NCBI GenBank assembly: GCA_027596035.1
Contig: JADGJA010000119.1
Location: forward strand, 1-31,895
Reading direction: 5' to 3'
Source: Thoreauomyces humboldtii
Taxonomy: Eukaryota; Chytridiomycota; Chytridiomycetes; Spizellomycetales; Powellomycetaceae
DNA: 31,895 nt
Numbering within the stretch: the stretch's first letter is position 1; every line of letters begins with the position of its first letter. Positions 1 to 7,483 of this stretch are shown here, piece by piece. The translations under genes were made by a program, and so were the position numbers. The notes beneath the pieces were generated by a model. It searched no databases, was not told the DNA's origin, and saw nothing but the letters and a program-made list of their open reading frames with translations.

Positions 1-3000
1 CAACATGTCTTTGGCGTCTTCGTAAAGCTTCTTAGCCTCCTCACCTTTAATTGAAGAACTATTAGCGATGAAATGATGAGACTGACACCGTTCCCATAAC
101 GTACCGACAGCTTCGTCATTGAAAATCTTGGGGAACCCTCTGTTCGGGTATCGGCCTCTGAGTTGCCACGTTTGGAAGAAGGGGTTCCAATCGATGTAAG
201 GGATTAGGTCCTTCAGATTGTAGTCGTTGAGGGTCTATCCAAGAAAAGAGCAGCACTGTCAGCGGTGATCTTCTGCGCACGCCTTCGAATGCTGGATAGA
301 AGAGCCCACCTTCGTTCCATAAAACTGCGGCTTGCATGGCAAAGTTTCCTGCTTCCAAGCAATCTTTGCGCGTTTCGCAATGGCGGCAGGCAAGGTCAGG
401 TACCGTCGGTCCTTCAAACCCTCATAATGCTCGGCGCGCAGGTCCTCGTATTCGTCGGCAATGTCATCCACGAAGTCCTCCTTCGCGGAATCGTCCAAGA
501 GACTAGAAACCACGACGACTGACTTGGAAGCATCCAAGACGTGGATGGCAGGCTGTGAGTATCGTGGCGCAATCTTTACGGCAGTGTGCATTTTTGACGT
601 TGTTGCACCACCGATCAAGAGAGGGATCTATGAATGATATGCATTATGTCAGACCGATAATTGGGCGAACGATGATAAACTGGTGAACAAAATAGTACCT
701 TGATGCCCTTACGCTCCATTTCCTTAGCAACATACACCATCTCATCAAGACTGGGCGTGATGAGTCCAGAAAGTCCGATGATATCTGCCTTGTGCTCGAT
801 CGCTGCAGCCAAGATCTTATCACAGGGAGTCATGACGCCGAGATCGATGATCTTGTAGTTGTTGCAGCCAAGAACGACGCCCACAATGTTCTTGCCGATG
901 TCGTGCACGTCGCCCTTTACGGTAGCGAGGACAACCGTGCCGTTGTAGGCTGCGTTGGGGTCATCGTCGGCGATGCCACCGGCAGCCAGGTTGGCAAGCC
1001 GCTCCTCTTCCATGAAAGGGATAAGATGTGCAACTGCGCTCTTCATCACTCTGAACAGAAGCAGGTTTGTCGATATAACACGCGCAGAAAAGAAAACGCC
1101 ATGGGAAGCTTACCGAGCGCTTTTGATGACCTGTGGCAAGAACATCTTGCCCGCACCAAACAGTTCTCCCACAACCGACATACCGGCCATGAGGGGGCCT
1201 TCAATCACATTGAGTGGCCGAGGGTACTGGTTTATCCATTAGCGATCAAGTTTGGCACGTGGTAGCAAGCTTTCCCGACGCAAGCCCTTACCCTGACAGT
1301 GTCGAGTCGCGCCTCCTCGGTATCCTCAACGATGTACTTTGTGATTCCCTTGACTAACGCATGTTTCAACCTCGCCTGGACATCCTCGTTCCGCCACTCT
1401 TCGGCGGCCTCCGTCGCCTTTGTCGCGTCCTTTCCGTGAGTCTCGGCATATGTGAGGAGCTTCTCGGTAACCTCAGGGTCCCGATTGTGAACGGCGTTTT
1501 CGCAGATCTCCAGAAGATCCTTCGGGATGTCGTCGTAGATAGTGAGGAAGCCGGCGTTCACGATACCCATGTCCATTCCAGCCTGAATCGTGTGGTACTA
1601 TATCGTTTTCGTATCAGCATTCATATCAACGGATATCGGGTTTTGTATACCGTACCAAGAAAACACTGTGCATGGCTTGCCGCAGAACCTCTTTTCCACG
1701 GAACGAGAACGACAAGTTGGAAACTCCTCCGCTGATTTTTGCACCAGGAAGGTTGGCTTTGATGAGCCTGTTGGACTCGATGAACTCAACGGCGTAGTTG
1801 TTGTGTTCCTCCAGACCCGTGGCGATGGTCAGGATATTGGGATCGAAAATGATCTCGCGTCCCTTGAATCCGAGACCAGTCAGGATGTCATAAGATCGCT
1901 TGCAGATGTCGAACTTGCGCTGCGCTTCCACCGCCTGTCCTTCCTCGTCGAAGGCCATGACCACCACGGCCGCACCGAACCGCTTCACGATCTTGGCTTT
2001 CTTGATGAAATCTTCTTCGCCCTCTTTCAGACTGATCGAGTTGACGATGCATTTGCCCTGAGCGCACTTGAGGCCCGCTAGAACAACCTGAAAGTTGGAA
2101 GAGTCCACCATGAGAGGCACTCGCGCAATGTCCGGTCTGGAAAAAAACGGGATTTGAGTTTCGGTCACATATCTCACTCGTCGTGGCGTCCGAATCAACT
2201 CACTCGGACGCGATGTAATTCAAGAACTTTGTCATGGCCGCCTTTCCGTCCAGTAGACCCTCGTCCATGTTGACATCGATAACCTGAGCACCAGCGTCGA
2301 CCTGCGCGCGACCGATAGCTAGGGCCTCCTCATACGCAGCGTTGAGGATCTTTTTGGCGAACACACGTGATCCCGATACGTTGCATCGTTCTCCGATATT
2401 GACGAATCCTGTGTCCTTATTGATCCGAAGGGTCTCAAGTCCCGAGACGACGAGGGTCTCAGGGTCCATTATCGGAGGAACGCGCGGCGCGTACTCTTTG
2501 CACATGTCGGCGATCGCTTTGATGTGCTCAGGCGTGGTACCGCAACATCCGCCAACAATGTTCAGTAGACCAAGTTCCGCAAAGGGACGAACCTGCTCGG
2601 CCATGTCGGCGGCCGACTGGTCGTACTCGCCAAAGGTGTTGGGCAAACCGGCATTCGGGTAGCAAATGATGAAGGTGGGGTTGTTTTTGGAGATGTTCTG
2701 TAGGAACGGCAACATCTGGTCGGCGCCCAGCGCACAGTTGAGCCCAATTGCCAGCGGGTCCCCGTGAGAGACCGAAGCGATGAATGCCTCGCCCGTCTGT
2801 CCAGAGAGGGTACGACCTGATTGATCGACGATCGTGCCGGAGATGAGGATAGGACATCTATCGTAGCCATCTTCATCGAAGATCTGGTCGATCGCGTAAA
2901 GCGCAGCTTTGGCATTCAAAGTATCGAATACGGTCTCCACGAGCAAAACGTCTGCTCCTCCGTCCAACAAACCCCGAGCCTGCTCGGCGTATGAATCCAC

Positions 3001-3635
3001 CATCGCATCGAAAGTGGTAGCGCGGTAAGAGGGGTTCTCCACAGAAGGCGAAATGGAGAGCGTCTGGTTGGTCGGACCGATGGCCCCAGCAACGTATCGC
3101 GGCTTCGAAGGGTTCATGGCAGTGTATTTGTCGCATGCTTTTTTTGCAAGTTCCGCGGACACCTGGCGGGATAAAAGGGTTTTAGCTAGTTGGACCTTCA
3201 CTAGTCGGGCTGAGAAGCCATCTGGACCTTGTTGAGCTCGTAGACCAGATCCTGCATCAAGTAATCCGCTTGCGCAATCGAAGTAGAGCTGAAGGTGTTG
3301 GTTTCGACAAAGTCGCTCCCAGCTTCCAGGTACTTGCAGTGAATGTCGAAGATGGCATCGGGCTGAGTGAGCGAGAGGAGATCATTGTTTCCCTTCAAGA
3401 AGTCCTTCGGATGATCCTTGAAACGTTCGGTCCGGAAGTCCTCCTCCGAGAATCGATACCGTTGAATCATCGTACCCATCGCTCCATCAATGAACATGAT
3501 ACGGGATTGAAGAGTGGTGCGGAGAAGCTCCTCCAGGGCCGCCCCACGACCGGGAACCTTCCCTGGCGGGAAGACTCCGGCCACAGCGGGAGCCGTTGGC
3601 TCTGGTACGGATGTGGCGACAGTGACGCTTGGCAT
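1..3635 (-). CDS. metH: Cobalamin-dependent methionine synthase (MetH), C-terminus beyond the window
   Basis: It transfers a methyl group from 5-methyltetrahydrofolate to homocysteine through protein-bound cobalamin, making methionine in the cytosol. Exons read from the minus strand: 3635-3228, 3162-2204, 2136-1656, 1597-1292, 1226-1114, 1050-699, 627-310, 234-105, 44-1. The eight introns are 58-75 nt and the join stays in frame for 1037 residues, against about 1230 for the family. The homocysteine domain carries the zinc-ligand cysteines in GLNC (about C279) and [10 protein letters not shown] (about C342, C343). The pterin domain follows ([20 protein letters not shown], then [15 protein letters not shown]). 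Next come the cap and B12 domain with DVHDIGKN, whose His (about 805) is the lower cobalt ligand, and the start of the SAM-binding reactivation domain ([21 protein letters not shown]). The first ATG precedes a Pro/Ala-rich 30-residue lead. The enzyme looks intact as far as seen. Confidence 0.96.
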
Positions 3636-4829
3636 TGGTGGAAAAGGAAATGGGTACTCGCAGGTGGTTCTTGAGATTTCCGTAGATCACTTCGGATTTT
3701 CTGAGCTACGTCTGCTTCGTCAGTAAAGCCTGCCAATCCTTATGCCACGGTGCTGGTGATTTGATATTCGCCGTCTTGCTGTTCTGGTCCGAGCTGCGTC
3801 TTGGGCTTCCGGCAGACTGTCTGTATACGGGTTTTCCGAGGAGAGTTTCCGCCGCCGAAGGAGAGTACCGTACACTAGAGGATGAGTCACAGTGACACAG
3901 ATTTCATTTCCCACCACCGAAGTCCCTTCCCAGGACCAGAATCTGCAGAGCGAAAAGCACTGCCTTTCAATCCCCTAGCACGCATGGGGTGATCAGAGGA
4001 AAACCAGTGTGAGGAGACGGGTTAGGCTGCTGCATCTGTTGCCAGCTGGTACTGTAAGGTACTACAGGCGTCTCGTCATGAGTGGCCTGTCGGATTACCT
4101 GCCCTCGCTATTATACTGCGAGGAGAGGGATCTCTCACTCTGGAACAGGATGGCAATCCAGTGCAAAGCACGGCAGATGGACTTTATCGGTGATACAACG
4201 ACGATTTGGACTTTGGCAGCTCTAGCAGGTATCTACTCTCTCATGTTGAATCTCAAACGCTACCCTTCCAAAATGAAGGAAGAGCGCGGCAGAGACGAGC
4301 CGGACCGTGTTGCTCGGTTGACTCGCAAGGACCGTCTCGCAGCGACATACCGCCGGTATCCAACGAAAGCCTCCATCCGGACAAATACCGTACACAGCCA
4401 CTTTCAGACCAACTTCCTCGTCCGTGCACTACTGCGCGCGCGCCGTCCCCATTCCGTCCCCGGCACTCCCAACCCTGCTTCCCGCAGAGGCCAAGAAGGA
4501 AGGGAGGCTTGGTGGTTGACTACTATGTGTGAGCTTACCGTCGAGCATGGAGGGGGTTGCTGTCACCACTATTTGCCCGTGTGATGAGAGGGACTTCCCC
4601 ACCGGTGCACACTTCCGAAGGTCCTTCGCGCATGGGCAGCAGTCTGCAGCAGTGCGTAGACGGACGTGATCGAAAGCTCCGGGCAGGGTACTGAGGGCAG
4701 CTCAGCCTGCAGCAGAGAGCTTCCCAATCGGGAAGTGTGATCCGGGCAGGGAAGAAGCGCAGCAGGAGGGGTTACTCGGCAGGCGACGGGACTCCCCTTT
4801 GGGCCTCTCGCTCCCAGCTGACGCGTCGT
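3636..4829. other. Intergenic region upstream of metH, no supported gene
   Basis: It should hold the metH promoter and 5' leader near 3636-3900. A plus-strand open stretch at 4009-4584 has no recognisable domain, no ATG at its start and no matching flanking exons, so I do not call it. No tRNA or mobile element was seen. Confidence 0.5.
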
Positions 4830-4837
4830 TATATAAA
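4830..4837 (+). promoter_or_regulatory. TATA box of a probable plus-strand promoter
   Basis: The octamer TATATAAA is followed by a CT- and CA-rich leader (about 4870-4924) and an ATG at 4925, 88 bases downstream. This is the layout of a TATA-type fungal promoter. It is the only such arrangement I noticed in the window. The transcript itself is not confirmed. Confidence 0.5.
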
Positions 4838-4924
4838 CCCTCAGGGTCTTCGCGCATCCCCCGCACACTTCGCTCTCACTTTGCACCCGAACAACCACAC
4901 ACACACATCCCAGCGCTCTCTTTC

Positions 4925-5250
4925 ATGCCAAAGATACCTCTCTCGACTCCCCTTCCCACGTTCGGCAGGTCCACTGCTTTCGTTCTGCAAGATCTCCACC
5001 CCTTCCGGCGGCAAGCTCCTTCGACAAGATGGCCCCCCCATCTTTCGGCAAGATCTCTCAAGCCGTCTCCCCCCATCCTTCGACTTCCCGCCAGCCTTCC
5101 GCAAGATCTTTACACCTTCCGGCGGCAAGACCTCAAGCTCCTTCGACCCCATCTCCACTCCGTCTTTCGGCAAGATCTCGATTCCAGCTTTCTGCATGCC
5201 GTCGAACCCGTCTCCTCCCGTCCTCCGGCAAGTTCCCCCTCCAACACAGG
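4925..5250 (+). CDS. Possible first exon of an unrecognised Pro/Ser/Arg-rich protein
   Basis: The ATG lies downstream of the TATA box at 4830. The frame stays open for 108 residues and reaches a near-perfect donor, GG|GTAAGT, after 5250. Without splicing it would stop right there. The peptide starts MPKIPLSTPLPTFGR and is rich in Pro, Ser, Leu and Arg, with no known domain. Two diverged copies of a 114-base unit lie inside it, but internal sub-repeats fall in different frames, which argues against strong protein-level constraint. I could not find a convincing second exon. It may instead be the exon of a non-coding or decayed transcript. Confidence 0.22.
4988..5229 (+). repeat. Degenerate tandem repeat, period about 114 bases
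   Basis: The segment starting CAAGATCT and containing CCTTCCGGCGGCAAG occurs at 4988 and again at 5102, 114 bases (38 codons) apart. A shorter element, TCTTTCGGCAAGATCTC, occurs inside the copies at 5041 and 5163, 122 bases apart, so an insertion or deletion has shifted the second copy. A third partial copy begins near 5228. Confidence 0.55.
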
Positions 5251-5581
5251 GTAAGTCGTTAGCACCCTCGCTCCTTGTCTCGCGCCTGTTTGTACTTTCG
5301 TTGGTCCACTGTACGTAGTTGGAACCGTCGCGAGGAGTGAACCTCAAAGTGGGTCGGGGAGCTGCTGTAGTCGGTGCGAGGAGTCCGAGTCCATAGCGGT
5401 TGAAGTCGACATGGTTTCAGGGTGGCGAGGTAGTCGGTACTGTAATGTAAAAGGACGGAAACTGCAGTTAGTAGTCGTTACTATGCAGGAAAACGCAATG
5501 GCAACCAAGCAGTAGCTGATACTGGGTTGGGAGCGGCTGGGAAGAGCTTACAGCGACGAGCTCTCAGTTTCTTGCGTCCCT

Positions 5582-5753
5582 CGAACACGCTTTTCGAGGC
5601 TTTCTCTTGGACCGGCGCTGACCGTGTCGTCGCCGTTGAAGATGGGCTGAAATGCAACTTTTTTGACGACCCGCAGGGATCACGGTACGGCTTTGGGGAC
5701 GGCGCAAGTGTTACGAGCACGCTTTTCGAGGGTTTCTCTTGCACGGGAGCGCT
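5582..5753. repeat. Direct repeat of about 38-40 bases, spaced 132 bases
   Basis: Copies at 5582-5619 and 5714-5753 match at 27 of the first 30 positions. The spacing is 44 codons. On the minus strand the surrounding frame (about 5760-5481) stays open and repeats a SAPVQEK(A/P)SKSV-like motif in phase. On the plus strand the same DNA reads NTLFEAFSWTG and STLFEGFSCTG. This may be the remnant of a repetitive protein gene. No start codon, splice context or domain settles the strand. Confidence 0.4.
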
Positions 5754-5802
5754 TATTTGAGGTACTTTGGATGCCTGCGTGGCTCTTGTGTGAGAAGCGT
5801 CT

Positions 5803-6138
5803 CAAAAACGCGAAGTTACGAACGGGTATAACTCACCCGATATGTGACCAATCGAGCTGATCCAATCGTCGTTGGACTCGGCAACACTACCACTTTGATG
5901 ATGTGTACGTTCGATGTAGATGCGTAGTCCCTGGGGGATACAAAAGTCTGTCAAGATGTGCCCAAAAACGCGAAGTTACGAACGGGCATAACTCACCCGA
6001 TATTTGACCAATCGGGCTGACCCAAGCGTCGTTGGACTCGGCCACGCTACCACTTTTATGATGTGTACGTTCGATGTAGATGCGTGGTCCCTGGGGGATT
6101 CAAAAGTCTGTCAAAAAGTGCCCAAAAACGCGAAGTTA
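5803..6138. repeat. 160-bp tandem repeat, two full copies plus a stub
   Basis: Copy 1 spans 5803-5962 and copy 2 spans 5963-6122. They differ at about 12 of 160 positions. A third copy is cut off after about 16 bases (6123-6138). Copy 2 holds a perfect 6-base inverted repeat, CCCGAT (5996-6001) and ATCGGG (6011-6016), around a 9-base loop; copy 1 has lost one base of it. On the minus strand each unit can be read as acceptor TTTGACAG or similar, a 111-base stop-free segment (37 codons), then donor GGGTGAGTT. That would leave a 49-base intron between copies. No open frame continues on either side. Confidence 0.85.
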
Positions 6139-6502
6139 AGAAGCTCTTGCGGCACTCGACTACTTCTTTCTCTCTTTCGCCCTGAGCCACTGGCCGCGAT
6201 TCATTCGCTTTACAACTCTATCCTTACCTTCCGCTAAGGAGGCGTTCAACCATTCCCTTGATCCAAAGATGATTGATCCAATCACGATGAGAGGAGGATG
6301 GACGATGACCGCCTTTTCGAGCTGATCCTTTGCGAGGACGGTTTTGAGCGACAGTTGAGAACGTGTGATTTCCTTATTTTGGCCTTTCTTCCATCTTGCT
6401 ATCTCTATTTTTGCTTTTCCTCTCCAGGCGACTGGCCAGCCGACTGAAGCTCGTCGTGTTCTTCTCTCGTCCGAAAACCCCCCGGGGATGTTCGGCCAAT
6501 CC
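6139..6502. other. Spacer downstream of hsp10
   Basis: It lies between the 160-bp repeat and the hsp10 stop codon and probably contains the hsp10 3' UTR. Stop-free stretches here show no recognisable protein. Confidence 0.5.
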
Positions 6503-6992
6503 CTACTCGAGCTTCCCGAGGATCTCCTCCTCCTTATAGAGAAAGAACTCCTGGTCACCGAGCTTGACCTGGTTCCCACCGTACGGAGGCAGGAGGACGC
6601 GCTCTCCCTCCTTGAGGGACATGGGTCGGACCTCCTTTCCGGCCGCTCCGGGACCGACGGCGACGACGAGACCCTCGTTGAGCGTCTCCTGCGCCTTCTC
6701 GGGGATGAAGAGACCGCTGGCGGTGCGCTTTTTTTTGAAAACCAACACAAGACAGAGGCTTTAGCAAGAGAGAAAGACTAAGGGAAACCAAAAGTCGGGA
6801 AGGAGGTTCTGACCTCTGGTGCCTTGACGCGCTGGATGAGGACGCGGTCAAAGAGGGGAATGATCCGGGACGCTTGCTTGAGTGCTGCTGATGCCTTATG
6901 CCAAGGTAAGATAGGTAAGACTGTGGATTTCTCGAGGCTGTGCTCTGAGGAGATCTCCAACTCCAACGTGAAAACCGTCGCACATTCCGCAT
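6503..6992 (-). CDS. HSP10: Mitochondrial 10-kDa chaperonin (Hsp10/GroES)
   Basis: It is the co-chaperonin lid for Hsp60 in the mitochondrial matrix. The core reads ASRIIPLFDRVLIQRVKAPE (6894-6814). It is spliced over an 86-nt intron (6813-6728) to RTASGLFIPEKAQE and the C-terminus VLLPPYGGNQVKLGD...ILGKLE (6727-6503). The mobile loop and the PPYGG segment are intact. The N-terminus is uncertain. A short first exon, ATG-CGG-AAT at 6992-6984, joined over an 89-nt intron (6983-6895), gives 104 residues, the usual size for the family. Without that intron the frame continues to an ATG at 7002 and would add an unusual acidic extension of about 36 residues, giving 137. Confidence 0.93.
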
Positions 6993-7483
6993 CCGAACCC
7001 ACTCCAACCAGCCCCAGCCCCAGCCTTGTGCGATGGATGAATCACGACACAAAAGAGAGCGGGGCCGAGCACCTTGTCCTTACCATTGTGTTTGTCTGTG
7101 CTCTATGGGGGTCTGGGTTCCAAAAGTTCCGGGGGTGGAAAGTCACAAAAATCCGCCGAGCGAAGCGAAAGAAGCACATGACTGAAAGGCTCTCTTTAGC
7201 CAGATGTGGCGGAAATGAGCTTCCACAGCCAGGCAGCAAGCGTGAGCAACTGAACATCGACGCAAAGATACACAGCGTACAGAGGAGCTCGTACAGGATG
7301 AGGATAAAGGAAACGATGTGCGTGTTATGGATGAAAGTAAGAGGATGTGAAAAAACTGTGCGGTGAAACGCTATGAACAAAAAGTGTAGGAAAAAAGAGG
7401 AGATTGTTCGAACTCGTATGGTGCTAAATGCTAAGATGAGGCGGATGTATACTAGTCTAAGGTCTCTACAGGGTGTTTAGGAA
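6993..7483. other. Spacer between hsp10 and the Pex30-like gene; probable hsp10 promoter
   Basis: Both flanking genes are on the minus strand, so this should hold the hsp10 promoter and the 3' UTR of the next gene. Imperfect TTC/GAA triplets occur near 7119-7142, but the spacing is not that of a canonical heat-shock element. Nothing else was seen. Confidence 0.45.

Noticed and set aside
3196..3227. A 32-nt intron in metH suggested by the repeated GTCCA motif
   Set aside because: A 65-nt intron (3163-3227) with a CCGCCAG acceptor fits the family better, joining ELNK directly to [10 protein letters not shown].
4009..4584. A 191-codon plus-strand frame upstream of metH
   Set aside because: No ATG at its start, no domain, and a composition like the surrounding non-coding DNA. 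It may be chance in GC-moderate sequence.
7119..7142. A heat-shock element upstream of hsp10
   Set aside because: The TTC and GAA triplets are spaced 9 and 11 bases apart instead of multiples of 5, so the match is too weak to call.
7042..7380. A 112-codon minus-strand frame with hydrophobic stretches between hsp10 and the Pex30-like gene
   Set aside because: No family resemblance, and it lies where the hsp10 promoter and the neighbour's 3' UTR are expected.
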